From contig VZRS01000217.1 in NCBI GenBank assembly GCA_013398055.1, positions 462,280 to 526,279 on the forward strand: a stretch of 64,000 nt of DNA. Direction: 5' to 3'. The stretch comes from Ifrita kowaldi. Taxonomy: Eukaryota > Chordata > Aves > Passeriformes > Cinclosomatidae. The notes below the pieces were generated by a model. The model ran no database searches. It had not been told where the DNA came from and saw only the letters and a list, made by a program, of their open reading frames with translations. This document shows positions 12,544-25,167 of this stretch, one piece after another. How positions within the stretch are numbered: the first letter of the stretch is position 1; each line of letters begins with the position of its first letter. Made by a program: the position numbers and the translations under genes.

Positions 12544-12604
12544 CTTGGGCTCCTTGACTGTAAAACAGTCTGTGAGCAGACTCGACATCCAAAAAGTAGT
12601 CCAT
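12544..12604 (-). CDS. PHACTR1: PHACTR1 first coding exon, coding part
   Basis: On the minus strand the ATG at 12604..12602 opens a 61-nt frame, 20 codons plus one base, beginning MDYFLDVESAHR and ending YSQGAQ at the donor CCCAAG|GTAAGAA. This matches the N-terminus of vertebrate PHACTR1. The phase-1 end joins the phase-1 exon at 1273..1419, giving GAQ-ARR as in the known protein. An in-frame TAA four codons upstream of the ATG supports this start. Human PHACTR1, from memory, has a tandem DVESA unit (DVESAHRLL then DVESAQRF) and an extra MDYPK. This bird exon has only one DVESA unit and no MDYPK, so its N-terminus is shorter. It is too short to stand out as an open frame and was found by pairing the splice donor with the peptide. 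Confidence 0.87.
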
Positions 12605-12661
12605 TTTGAAGGTGCTTTATGTTTGTGTACAGTACTCCGCTATGAACGATCAGTCAGATTC
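12605..12661 (-). other. PHACTR1: PHACTR1 5' UTR part of the first coding exon
   Basis: Fifty-seven untranslated bases lie between a good minus-strand acceptor (polypyrimidine run ending TCTTTTCTAG|G at 12662) and the ATG. A CTGAC branch-point-like sequence lies about 20 bases before the acceptor. This implies that at least one further, non-coding 5' exon lies to the right. Transcript data would be needed to confirm the exon start. Confidence 0.6.
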
Positions 12662-15600
12662 CTAGAAAAGATTACAGAGATGTCAGAGAAAAAAAGCTGG
12701 TGGGTTTCTTTGTGGAAAGAACTGTGTAGGCAGTCACTAAAGTACTTCATTTGGCATATTAGGGTCAAAGTATTTTCAAGTCACTATTCATAGAACTTCA
12801 TAAGCATCCTTTTCTATTTTAGAATGTTTGATTCAAATCCTTGTCTAAAGACAAAAAAGAAAAGTGCTACTGCAGTATTAACAAGATTCCTAGTATGTTC
12901 CTGGTACAATCACCTGTATTCTAGCCACCGTCTCCATTTCTTAGGACACATACTTGGATTCATCTGCCTGTTACATTTGCTCTTAAAAAGAAATTCAGAA
13001 AAGCTCAGGACAGGGACCTCCTTTAGCCAGATTCACAGCCAGCACCTCCGAGTAGGCACTCCTATAACAGACTATATTAAAGATTGTGTTCTTGCCACTT
13101 GTGCCAAAACACTGCACGAGAAAGGAAGGCACAATATTCTGGATATTTCACTCCACCTAAATGGACCAGAAGCCAACCTTGCCTTCCCTCTCTCCTCTTG
13201 CTGACCAGAAGTAGCAACAGAACATTCCACCATCAGTTTTAAAATATGTGGTAAGAGCAATTGTTAAGAAATGGTAGGCTACTCCTAGCACCGTTTCATA
13301 GCTAAGGTTCATATTTTTGGCATCCTTTTGAATCTCAGATCTGCCGAGATCCTAGATATCCTAGATTACAACTCTCCAAGATGTACACTGAATTATGTTT
13401 GCCTCTGCCCGGCAGAGTTCCTGGAATGATAGTGTGACCCTTCTCCAGCTTCATTACTACCTTCTGCATTTTATTATACTCTCAAAAACTCACAAAGAAA
13501 AAACAAGATTTGCAGAAAACTTATATCCCCGTTCTGTCACCCACACCTCAGTTCACCACAGCATATAATCATAAGCATAGAAACAACTCTGAACAACGTG
13601 TATTTTAAGACAGACAAAAATACCTCTAGTCCTTTTCCGTGCAAACCTAACAGAAAGGTTTGGAGCTGGGAGTCTGACTCTTGCTTCAAGTAATTCCTTC
13701 AATTATGCTGTGAAAATCAGGAAACCAGGTTTCCAAAGCTTTACCTTTTTCCTTTGATTCACTTCTCCTCAATCAACATGCAGTCCTTTTAAAATTCAGA
13801 AGTCTGTCCTGATGAGAAAACTTTTACGTTCCACAGTAATTCACTTTACCGTAGCACTCCCAAACCAGAAATGATACTTACTGCAGAGTATCAGGGGCTG
13901 TCTGGCAGTGGTGTAAGCTCCAGTAGTTTCAAGGAGGGTTTCTTTGATCTTACTAAATGTCCCCAGTGTAAGCAAACAATTTTGATTGTTTGATTGGAAC
14001 TCTGATGAATAATGCATAACGTCAACTGGACTTCCTTTATCAGATAAAAATGGCCAGGAGATGTTGTTACTTAGCAACAGGAGGTGACACTACGTTCATC
14101 TCCCCCACTCCCTCTCGCCCTTCGTACTAAAAAATTAAGCCCCTGGTTTTGATTTGATAAAAACTTTCCCAAGGAAAAAAAAAAAAAATCTATATCAAGT
14201 TTCCTTAAGAATGTTTTACACTTCGATCTTCCTTGTTGCATCGCATATTCTGAGATATTTTTAATGTTTCATAATGGTTAAATTTAAACATAACATTGTG
14301 TTTTGTCTAATAATTTGCTTTCAGTTAGTAAAATACCTGCTTACTCCATCATGTACCATAAGGGTAATGAGATTGTTTTGCTATGAATATAATACAAATA
14401 ACATCTTGAGAAGAGATTCGTTTCTTATCTGGTACTGCTTGTTGGATGAGGTAGACAGCAAAAACAACAGACAAAATGTTGCAGTGATGCTATGAAATAT
14501 ATAAAATATTGAGAAACCTTTCCTATTACAGAATTCCTACTTCAAGGAATTCATTCATTCTTGAAGGAGCTCTAACATCTGATATAAACATTCTCAAGGA
14601 ATCGTTGCATTTCTGCTTAAGATACAGCCTTTTACAAAATACACAATGTAGCTTTTTTTAGGAAATGCACATTGACAAAAAGCCAAAGCACTGAAAGATT
14701 TTAAAAATAAATAAATAAAATCAGATGCAGAAGTACTTACCAGTGTTACTGACCTCTTTCCATCCTACTGTCATGGAATAAGACTAAGCAAATGCAACCC
14801 AGTCTGTGAGCCAGAAAGAACAGCTTCTAATTTTCACTTCAACCTCGAAATCAAGAGCACTGAACAGAGAAAGGTGACGGATCTGCTGTTTTATATTATG
14901 ATGAAATGAAAGCTCTTAGCACAGATCTGAGTAGAACTGCTTTTTTTTTATACTACATTAGCCTGCTAATTTGAGGAAAGTGAAAGGCTTTGTTTTACTG
15001 TCTTTTATCTGTTCTCTTTGCTACCCCCACAATTTAATTTGCATTTAAAATTATTCTTATGTCTCCACTGCACTCCAAGGTATGGAGCATTTTCTAATCA
15101 CGATGAATGTTCAGTGTGGTTTTTTTGTGCAATGCCACTTTTATTCTGAGCCAGAAACATGGTGAGTAATTATAATTGCCAGCTATTTTCTAGAATGAAA
15201 TACAGAGTGGTTGTCTGATGCAGTTTTTGATTTTTCCTTCATTTAGCAGTACATTGCAACAAACTACTCAGTCAAAGCATCAGTAAAAACATAAATCAAA
15301 TAGCACAGTGTCATGGCATGATAGCTTAAACATGCATATCCATAGACCATGAAAGCAGAATATGTTTCTGCGGAGATCTTTTCAATTATAATTTGCCTTT
15401 TTAAAGTCTAAAAGTGTTCTTGAATGGCTAATAAACTGAAATATAGCAGTTATCTCTTGGTGGCTTCCAGCTGATCTAGTTTAGCATTATTGAAGCTGCA
15501 CATAGTTTGGAATCTTGATCAACCCAGGCACTAGGGGCTAACAAGGGCCATGCTATTAAGTTGCATGGGCATCCCTCACAAGAGGATCAGGACCCTGCTT

Positions 15601-18600
15601 TTTCCAGCAGGTCTTTGAGAAGTTCCCCAAAGCCTTTTTGGAAGTAAGAAATTGAAGAAGGCAGTGACGAAGTGATCCTTTGATAAATTTAAACTCGGGA
15701 GTGCTGGTCAAGAGAAGTGTCAGTAAGCAGTCAGTCTTCCCATTTTTGCAGGTACTTTGCTCAAAAGGTCAGATATAGATGCCTTCTGAAATCCGTTGCC
15801 ATCAAATGTTACTGGTGCTCAAAACTGTGGGCTCTCAAAGATCAGATTTTCTTTTCAGTATCAGAAAAGTCTATATCAAGTAACACAGGAACTTTTTTGT
15901 TTGTTTTTAAGAAGAAACCCAAGAAGATGAATAAACCCTCAGAGTACAGGGGGTTTTTTTGGAGCAGGTTAGAAAGTAAGAATCCCCCTGAAGAGATTAC
16001 TACATGGCTTCCCATTCCCAAGACTTCTCATATTCTTTTCCAGAGCACCGAGACAGCATCAAAGATAAGGAAAAGCTACATGAACTCCAAGTAGAGTCTG
16101 GTATGGCTGTTCCTACACTGGCACGCCACTAAATATAGTTGGATTGAGTAGGTGTCTCCCTATGCCACCTTAGTGGTAGATCTGGTTTACCAAACTGTGT
16201 TCCTGTTTTCAGAGATCTGACAAACATTTTCATTCCTAAACACAAATTAAAGGAAAAACAATCAGCGAGAACACTGCAAACTGCTTTCTTTGCATTTCAG
16301 AGAGTTGCTAGCACCTCCCGCTTTGCGTTTCGGAGGGTTTGTATTTGCCATGGTGACTACTGAACAATAGGTCTCTCCAAGCTGGCCTTTGATAATAATC
16401 GGATCCATTATCTTATGGAACTGGGGCCAGTTGCCTGTTTAGCCCAGCTGGCTTTCTTCAACAGAAAATCAGGAAAAAGAAGAAAGTCTGTCAGCACAGA
16501 GATTCAGAAGGAAAATGGAAGACAGGAACATCTCTCACTCCAAGGATTATATCTGCCTGTTTGCAAGCAATATGGAATATTTTTTGTTTTTCCTAGGGAC
16601 ACAATATCCCAGTCAGAAGGAAACTGAGAAAAACCGGCAAGTTTGCATGCTGGAAAATGTCTTACAGCACCTATCCTTTAGCGTTTGATGTATCCTTCTG
16701 ATCCTCTTTGCTATGTCCCTTTCAATATGCATTGTCATCTTGCACCATGACTGGCAAGTGAAGTCATTGAAATCACCAGCAGCCTCTCTACTGACCATTG
16801 CAAGATCATCCATCTTGATACTTTCATCTGTCTCAGGGATTTACAGTTTATTTTAAATTATAGCGCAGCATTTCTGACAACTGCTAAGAGCTCTCTCTGA
16901 CTAGGGAGCACTTAGCAACAAGAAAGGTAACAGTGCCTATATATTTATATGCTTCTGTAGCATTCATCACCATGAGGGAAATCCTTGCCTGCCTGATTAG
17001 AAAACCTCTAGGATGGTAGTGTGGGCTCAGATTTGACCCACAGTCCAGGAAGAGCTCAATCCTCAGAAACAGAAATCCAGTACATCCAGTTCAGTTGAAA
17101 AGCCTACATGTCCAGAAAAATGTGCTGGTGAAACAGATCTGTTTCAAGCACGATCCCCAGATCAGGCTTCACATATCCATGAGGCTCAGTGGGAAAGTTG
17201 TGCACAGCTCTTTTGCTAATGCAGTCCATTGAGATGTGGACCCTGACTTGGTTTCCAAAGAAGAGCAGAGCGTCTCAGGGGACGGGACAGGGAAGGGCAG
17301 CAGTAGCCAGAACCAGAAACTATACTCTCTAGCCCTCTGAATGTTTTCCCTGTGCTCTGTCAAGGCCTGAAGCCAAACTTGCAAAACCTCTGCTATTGAC
17401 CGGACCTCTTATCAGCATAGATCCCTGTTTAGGATAATGGGTGAAGTGATTTTGTAACATACACAGTTATCTATATAGGACTAGACAGAGACCGAATGCT
17501 TTGTGAGCTAGACCATAATACCAACCGATCGAACTCTGCTGAGGAAATACTTGGAAAAAACCTGTCACACTTAGGAAAAATCTGAAGCCAAAATTCCTCA
17601 TCATGAGCTTTAGTAACCTACTACATCACATTTGACTTTTTCCCAAATTAAAAAAAGAAAGCCAATAAAAACCCTTCCAAATCTCAAGAGGAGCGTAATT
17701 GAACACTTGGCATTTAAAACGAGTGAGAAAGGAATGAGTAGCCTTTTGGTTCTCTAACAGTCAGATACATGTAGGCATTGGGCTGAGGTTTTTTCCTACC
17801 CTGAACTCTCTATTGAGAACATAACTGTTACTGTAATGACTCAGAGCCTTGAAAAAAGAGTCTGCTGCTGACAAACACTAATATTAACCTGAAAGAAAGT
17901 GGGAGAGAGAATGTAATGTGTGACTGAAGAAGTGTAGGCAAGGTGATTATTACAGAGAGTTGTTTCCTGAGGGATACATTCAGAATAAAGGAAGAATATA
18001 AAAGTTTAAGCCCCTAAGCTGTGAAGAATGGGCTTTTTTTTAATTATAATTATTAGTCTTGTACTTAGATATGTTAAAAAGAGAGGATTGCTAGCAAAAT
18101 TAGGACACAAATATGTTCTCTATTTCTTATTTGTAATGCAAGACAGATATTATGATGCACATAACAAACAGTAAAAGACAAAAATATCCAAATGAGGTTT
18201 GCAGATTCTTTACAGGGATAGAGACTAACATTGGTGCTTTCAGAAGTTTCTACAAATTTTGTACAACTCCATTTTGGGATCCTTAGGCTAAAACCACATA
18301 GGAATTTAAAAGGAGATGTGCAGAAGAAGGTACTTCCAGTGCCGCAGTATTTACTTTTATTGTTTCTGCCATAAAATTAATCAATATCCAGAAACATTAA
18401 AGAGAATGTAAAGGTAGCTCTGGCTCTTGAAGTCAGTGGAAGGTTTGGTTTGTGCTTTCATAGCATCAGGGTCACATTCTTGTTATTTAGGTCCAAAGCA
18501 AGAACTGCATGGATCCCGATGCAGAAGAGATGAGCTTGAAAGGAGGCAGCTCCAGCATCATGCGTCATGAACAAGAAGTTCAAGAAGTTGCTAGTTGAGA

Positions 18601-19705
18601 AAACCTTTAAAGTGCTGTCATTGAGAACAAAGGTTAGCTATCCTGCATAGTAAAAGTCTATTCTAAGATGATGTATGGCAGTTTGATACGCCTTCATTTG
18701 AGGGAGGAGAAGTTGAAGTCATAATTATATGATAAACAGAGAAGAGAGAATTTGGGAGAGCACATACGTTAAAGCCTAATCCTCCAGTCCTTATACAGTC
18801 AGAAATTCTTCTGCTTTAATAGGCCATTATAATTTTCCTCAATTGCATGACCAGATTATTTTTTTCCTATAATAAACTACACAGTAATGGAAGAAAAGGA
18901 ACTTTCTCTAGTTCACTCCCATGGGCGACTTGGTGGAAGTAGTGAAACACAGAGCTATCTATAGCAGATAAAGTGGAGGAAACGAGTAAAATAGATGATT
19001 TGGGTAAGCCTTCCTTCACTGCCCCACCAGCATTCAGCAGTTGAGAAGGTGGAGGCATTGCTTTTGACTTCCTGCTCACTTTCCAAGGAGTTCTGGCAAA
19101 GGAGCTTTAAAATAATCTGAATCGGCTGCAGGAAACAAAGACAACAAAATCACCCATCCTCTGTGCCCTCCTGGGACTTAGCAATCACCAAAACTTGAGC
19201 TCTCCCCCTGCACAAGATAGTATGGTTGGCCAAATATATAAGAGGGAATGCCTTCTTTTTGCACTAATACAGGTACTATCTCAGTCTTAACCTTCCTTGA
19301 AAGAAAGGGAAAACTAGCACTGGGAAACTGGAAACAACTGTGTGCTTACAGTCTCCTGATGGCATTGGAGATATTGCATTGAAAGGGGATCATTCATAAA
19401 CCTGGTTTTAGTTGGTTAGTGGTTTAAATGGGATAAACAATTCCAAAGCAACTGAGCAGCTGGACATAACTACAGTAACATGATTACATTCAATAAAAAT
19501 TTAAGACTTGCATTCTGGCTAGAACAAAATCAAATAACTTTTTGCCAACTGACTTTATGTAAGGCAAAGACATAACTATAAAGTATTAATGCATCTACAA
19601 GGCGTAGTTCTCAAATAACAAGATTTGATTTAATATTCATAGGGCACTGTGCATACATAGATAAATAATATATATCAATGCCAGTCTCTGAATAATTTAC
19701 TGTAA
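12662..19705. other. Non-coding DNA upstream of the PHACTR1 start codon
   Basis: Seven kilobases of AT-rich sequence with no recognisable coding exon, RNA gene or young repeat. The open frames (for example 12824..13204 and 15717..16094) have biased, low-information composition and no domain. A 13-A run lies near 14175. A minus-strand splice donor of excellent quality (CACTG|GTAAGTACTT, last exon base 14741) is present but has no supporting coding frame. Most likely a 5' intron of PHACTR1. Confidence 0.5.
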
Positions 19706-20190
19706 AATCATAGAATGTTTTGGGTTGAAAGGGACCTTAAAGATCATTTAGTTCCAAGCCCCCTGCCATGGGCAGGGACACCTTCCACTAAATCAGGTTG
19801 CTCAGAGCTGCATCCAACCTGGCTTTGAATATTTCCAGAGATAGGTCATCCACATCCAGTGCCTTACCATCCTCACAGTAAAGACTATTTTCCTAGTATC
19901 TTATCTAAACCTCTCCTCTTTCAGTTAAAAGCCAATACCCCCTGTCCTACACATGTCCATCACTACATGCCCTTGTGAAAAGTCCCTCTCTGTCTCTCCT
20001 GCAGGCCCTCTTTAGGTACTAGAATGTTCAGAGGTCTCCATGGAGCCTTCTCTTGTCCAGGCTGAACAACCCCAACTTTCTCAGCCTGTCTTCATAGGAG
20101 AGGTGCTTCAGCCCTCTCAGCATCTTTGTGGCTGTCCTCTGGACTTGTTCCAACAGGTCTGTGTCCTGCTTATGTTGGGGGCTCCCAATC
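19706..20190 (-). mobile_element. CR1 retrotransposon 3' end, about 485 bp
   Basis: The plus strand starts AATCATAGAATG...GGGTTGAAAGGGACCTTAAAGATCAT and runs co-linearly through the CCATGGGCAGGGACACC, CTTTCAGTTAAAAGCC and GCTGAACAACCCCAACTTTCTCAGCCTG blocks of avian CR1 before ending in TTATGTTGGGGGCTCCC. This is the antisense of the 3' UTR and the end of the reverse-transcriptase frame. Divergence is moderate, so this is one of the better-preserved copies in the window. It is 5'-truncated as usual. Confidence 0.93.
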
Positions 20191-21750
20191 TCCTTTCTTG
20201 TTTTTATACTGTGTTATCCTCCAAAAATCGCATCATTTTTTGTTAGGTCTATGGTTTTTAAGATTAACTTCCCTGGTAAGACAGATCAGCAATGAGAGCT
20301 TCAGGAAAAACAGCCACCTGTCTTGTATTTCCTACCCTATGTTGCTCTGGAGCTACTGAGGAGCTGTGTCTTTCACAATGGAAATATTTATAGGAATTGT
20401 AATGAAACAGGTGAATATAATTGACAAAATTGTCCAGATATCTTGAGAACTCCTGGACAAATATTGCTGTACCTCACTATTGGAGTTATTCCAAAGCTTA
20501 CCTGTACCTTTAACTTAGTTTGAATGCAATTTTTTTAATGTGCATAAGTTGGATATTTTACTGCATTGTATATATGTAAGTATATGCAACTACTTACTGC
20601 TGTGTTCTCCATGCTTTTTTGAAGAACTTGATCCTGCATAATTCAGGCCTAGGCAAGGTCAAAAATGACAAGTGCGATAACAAGCCAGAAGAACCTAATT
20701 CTTTCTTTCTTAATTACAGTGAAACTGTAGTGCTGTCAAGTTACTTCTGTCTGATATCAAAAGTATGGCTCAAAAGAGTAATATGAATTGCAGCTGCATG
20801 TTCCATTAGCATGACGGGGGCTACACGAGTTCTCCTGTCTCTTCAGACATGCCTTTCTGCCCACATCATCCTCCTCCTCCTTCACCATACACTGCAGGCT
20901 CAGGAGAGTACTTAAAACTTCGTGTTGTTCGTGATTTCAAAGAATTTCTTCTTGCCTTTGAGCAATCCTTCTTTGCACCTTCAGCAGGAATTTGTAGGAC
21001 TAATACCAAATTTGCATTGCACTACGGAACAGCTAATGCAGATCCTCTTCTCCAGCTTGACAAAAGAGGAGGTCTTTTAACAGAACACCAGACTGGAGAT
21101 TGTTTCTAAAACACTACAGGCAAGGACAGTCCAGTGTTTTATGTGGGTTGCACTTATTTTCAGTCAACCCTGTTGCAATGAAAAATTAAGCATGTTTTCT
21201 GTTGTCCAAGTTTCACTAATTACTAGAGACAGTAGAGCCACATCAGTGAGGTATATCCCCATGAACTGTCAACAACAGTGTGTCAGGCAGACTACAAACA
21301 ACTGCCCTGACAAATGACATTTTACCATCTATGAGTGGTCTTCTCAAGATAACATTCAAGTGTTTGCTCAGTGCTCCACAGGATGATGAGTAATAGTAAT
21401 AAAACATTGCCCTTGGGAGAATGAAGAAAAAAGGTACTTGTGGCACAGCATAGAAGTCAGATTAAAAAAAATAATTTCACAGTGCTTCTTTAAAAACCTA
21501 CTAAAAATCAATGGAAAGTGAATTTACGTTATACTCAGTAAGTACACTGCCTCAGTTTCAATCCTTATGAGGCAGATTCTTCTCTTATGGACTACCTTCT
21601 GAAACACAAAGCTGTATCATTCAGCCTCTTGATTGACTCTCTATATTGTGTAGTAGTAATTTCTAAAGTGTTCACATTTTTCAGTTAGCAAAGGCAGCAA
21701 GTGTCCCTTGTATGGCACACATACCATCCACACAAAATTTCCAGGGACCT
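20191..21750. other. Unique AT-rich DNA
   Basis: No repeat or coding exon recognised. The 86-codon plus-strand frame at 20849..21109 has no known domain and no clear splice context. Confidence 0.4.
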
Positions 21751-21780
21751 GGATGCCAGCTAACTGCACAGCTGGCATCC
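21751..21780. repeat. Perfect inverted repeat, 11-bp arms, 8-nt loop
   Basis: GGATGCCAGCT and AGCTGGCATCC are exact reverse complements separated by AACTGCAC. Transcribed from either strand this would form a stable 11-bp hairpin. The stem is too short for a microRNA precursor. It sits some 40-70 bases before the CpG cluster. Confidence 0.8.
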
Positions 21781-21814
21781 TGCTTCTGGTCATGCTTGGC
21801 ATGAATGACAGCTT

Positions 21815-22140
21815 TAACATCGGATGGCTGCAGGCTTAAAACACACGCTGAGATACGTGACTCGCACCTCTGAGCTTTTTGACACGATCACGTGGAAGTT
21901 CAAATCGTAACTATAAATCCGGGGCTTGCTTTCAGTTGATTTCCAGTATTTGAGCCAAGTGGATGTTAGAGTGAGCAAACCGGAAAGCCTGGTCTGACAA
22001 GCAGGTCTCACCAGTCCTGTTGTAATTGGAGTGTGCGCGCAGCAGTAATTGCGGGACGCGGCTTTCCGCGGGTTACTATTGCAGCAGATTTACAGACACT
22101 GCTCAGGAGGAGGGGTTGCGGTGATAGCTGCTGCGTTGCA
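21815..22140. promoter_or_regulatory. CpG-rich cluster, candidate promoter or alternative first exon
   Basis: By eye about 18 CpG dinucleotides occur in roughly 320 bases, against almost none in the kilobase on the left. The cluster includes GCGCGC and GGGACGCGGC...CCGCGGG. On the plus strand an E-box CACGTG (21889-21894) precedes a TATA-like TATAAAT (21912-21918). On the minus strand, the PHACTR1 direction, a splice donor CAGGACTG|GTGAGACC ends a possible non-coding exon at 22012. Methylation normally removes CpGs from vertebrate DNA, so retention suggests germline hypomethylation at a promoter. Direction is undecided: it could start a 5' exon of PHACTR1 or an antisense RNA. Confidence 0.45.
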
Positions 22141-22215
22141 CAACAAAAGGAAATGAGAAGCTCTGAGCAGCTGTGGAATTACAGCCCTGAAGCTACAAAG
22201 ATGCCTGTTTTGTAG

Positions 22216-23747
22216 AGGTCAGTGTCTCTGTAGAGAGGCGAAGGTGATGCCTCGTCTGTTAACGTAAACACCAAGCGTCTTTTTTGAGAAATACGACTTT
22301 AATATTTCCCCCTCCCCTATAAAAGTATCCCAGGGTAATACTAACAATAAAACCCCCTCCCCCCACAGTGTTTTCCTTTTAAACACATCAAGCATCAGAA
22401 AAGCTGTCATTTCAGACCAACTTCTGCCCATCCCTATGGCAACTAATGGAAGCATTTAATACTATATATACAAAATGTAATTTGCTCCCCCGCCATCTCT
22501 AGTTATACTCTTCTTTTTATGCTAAAATTGCTCCATGACGCCTACAATGTTTGGAAAATGCTTTTGAAGTGACATGCATCAGAGGTTCAACGTCACTGAA
22601 AAAAGCTCAAGTGACCAATTAAAAAAAACATTGATTTTGAAAAAGCAATTGTGGAAATTAACAAAGGCAAAAAATATCTTGTCTGAACGGTCATATTTGT
22701 AGTCTTGGAATGCCCAGTATTAAAACTTATAGTGTCTTTGGAAAAGGAGGGAGAGGAGAAATCAAACACTGATTATCAAACCAGAAAAAGTGACAGTATT
22801 TAATATTTTTGCAGCCTGCAATCCCTGTCATAGAACTAGCTTTTAAAGTGATGAAGCAGTCTCTGGAAATCCTTCCTCTGCCTAGCCCCTTATAGCTTTA
22901 GAAGTTACTTAAAGTCAGTTTGAACTTGTGGCTTAAAATATTAAAATAAAAATAATGAAAATATAGAAGTAATATGGATTTCTTTGATCTCCTTTTCAGA
23001 AGGGAGGGATGTATCCATTGCTTACAGCTCTATGTTATGAACCTTCTGTAACTCTGAACACACTTACAGGTATTTGGTTGTCCAGATCACCTGACTTGTT
23101 CTCTATTCCTTATAGCTTTTATCTATACCTGTTTCAGAGCTGAGCACCCTACAGTAAAATCATTATGAAATGCAAGCATACTAGGTAAGAATTTCTTCAT
23201 TCTGTTATCTCCTTTGAAATGGTCAGACATGCACAAAAAAAATCTCAGTTTCAAGTAGGCCAACTTTAAAGAAATAGGTAAAGCTCTTTTTATAATATGT
23301 AAACATGTAGATCCACATATAAGTTTATAAATACATAGATAAATGAGTCAGGCAAGAAGAGAGCTGTTGTGTGCTAATACACTGTCTCTGTCATTGCTAC
23401 AACAGTAGCAAACTCCCAGGTTATCAGAATGTCTCCCAGGTATCTCAAGTAGTGATTTCAAGTGGGTAAGGGATCCACTTCATTAAACTCAAGAGCCAAG
23501 TAGCTCTGCCGTTGCCTGAGTTCTTATATTCTTTATTATAGTGCTCTACAAGCAAGAGGTCTTGCAACAATCACCAGCTGGCAAGGACAGGTGTCACCTA
23601 CAGACTACTCTGCGTAGCTTTATAGTAGATTTAGAGAAAAAATTAAAAGTTATGCAGAATTTTATGCCTCTAGAGATGTCCAGCATGAGGAAGAAAGTGA
23701 GAAATACAAATTTACTTAGGATAATGCTTTCTACAGTATTTCTTTTG
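22216..23747. other. Unique AT-rich DNA beside the CpG cluster
   Basis: No coding exon or repeat recognised. A few extra CpGs continue to about 22290. The rest is AT-rich and unremarkable. Confidence 0.4.
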
Positions 23748-24131
23748 GAATTATAGGATCATTAAGGTTGGAAAAGGCCTCCAAGATCATTGAGTCCAAC
23801 CTTTGACCCAAGACCATCACTTCAGCTAAACCATAGCACTAAGTGCCATGCCCAGACATTTCTTGAACACCTTCAGGGATGGTGACCCCACCACCTCCCT
23901 GGGCAATCTGTTCCAATGCTTTACTACCATCTTAGAGAAAAAAATTTTCCTGATGCCCAACTTGAACCTCCCCTGGTCGAGTTTAAGGCCATTTCTTCAT
24001 GTCCTGTTGCTGTATGCCTGGGAGAAAAGACTGACACCCACCTTGCTACAACCTCCTTTCAGGCAGGGGTAGATAGCAATAAGGTGTCCTCAAGCCTCCA
24101 TTTCTCCAGGCTAAACAACCCTAGCTCCCTC
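23748..24131 (-). mobile_element. CR1 retrotransposon 3' end of a second subfamily
   Basis: The plus strand reads ATTATAGGATCATTAAGGTTGG, then GGCCTCCAAGATCATTGAGTCCAACC, then a block with GGGATGGTGACCCCACCACCTCCCTGGGC. These are antisense to a CR1 subfamily whose 3' UTR differs from that of the 19.7 kb copy. Homology ends near CAACCCTAGCTCCCTC. The element is 5'-truncated and on the minus strand. Confidence 0.93.
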
Positions 24132-25167
24132 AAAAAGAATGTGCAAAGGAGACTCAACTTCTGCATAGGAGGTATGTGGGCACAGCAGCATTACAATGGT
24201 GACTAAAGCCAAATAGTGCCAGCTGCTTCCTCTAAATCATCTCTCTTTCACATTCCTTGTGCTAGTCCTTTAGTAGGCATAGACCATTGACAAATACCTG
24301 TAGCCTCCTAACATGGTTCAGTTACATGAAGGTCTAACCAAGTACATTTCCAGTAAAGGAGCTGCTTAGACAATATTTCAGGGATTGGACCTTGCAAAGG
24401 CATGGTCAATTCCTTTTAACTTTAGTTTTCTATCTGGAACTACAAGTGGTGGGTAGGTAGAAATAGCAATGTGCCAAAAAGTAATAGGACAGAGTCTAGA
24501 GAAAGGAGGAGACAATTGCTGTATGGATATATGAATATTGCAGCATGCTATAAAACCCTGCCTGTAACCTCGTGATATGGGTTTTTCCATGTATTTCTTA
24601 TTTGGCTTGTATTTTTCACCTGTGTAGGTACAGGAATATAAGAAGTTCAGTCCAAGCTGTGTAATGCACACAGATAAAACAAATCTCTCTTTTGAAACTG
24701 AAGGTCCTAAACTGAAATTCACTGACTGTGGCAAGGATTTGGTATTCAAGATGTTTTAGTATTAGGATAAAAAGGGCTTCTGCCTGCGAACCATGTAAGA
24801 AACACACTTTGTCACAGAGTTCTATGAACAACAAATTTCTAATTGGGATTTGACCAGGGAGACAAGTGGAGTTTGAATTGAGTCACCACCACTCCTTCTC
24901 CTGCTCCAGTTTCTCACACCTGAGGAGATACTGCAGCTGGGAAGCTACTCTGAACTCTGTACATAGTCAGCCGCCAACAAACAACAATTACTCCAGAGGT
25001 TACTTCAGAGTAATCCTGACTTCCATTTCTCAGTTCATTTATTAAGAGCCCACAGAAACGAAGTCTTTGTGAGAATCTTCTTTGTGGTGTTTCAACATCT
25101 GCAACTCACAGGGAAGCTTCAGTGGGTCTCATAACAAATGAGAACGAATTGTCTGGCTGTAGAAGGG
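24132..25167. other. Unique DNA between CR1 copies
   Basis: No coding exon recognised. The 123-codon minus-strand frame at 24378..24749 shows no domain. Confidence 0.4.

Noticed and set aside
12824..13204. 126-codon plus-strand frame next to the PHACTR1 exon
   Set aside because: No recognisable family, antisense to the gene, and translation of random-looking composition.
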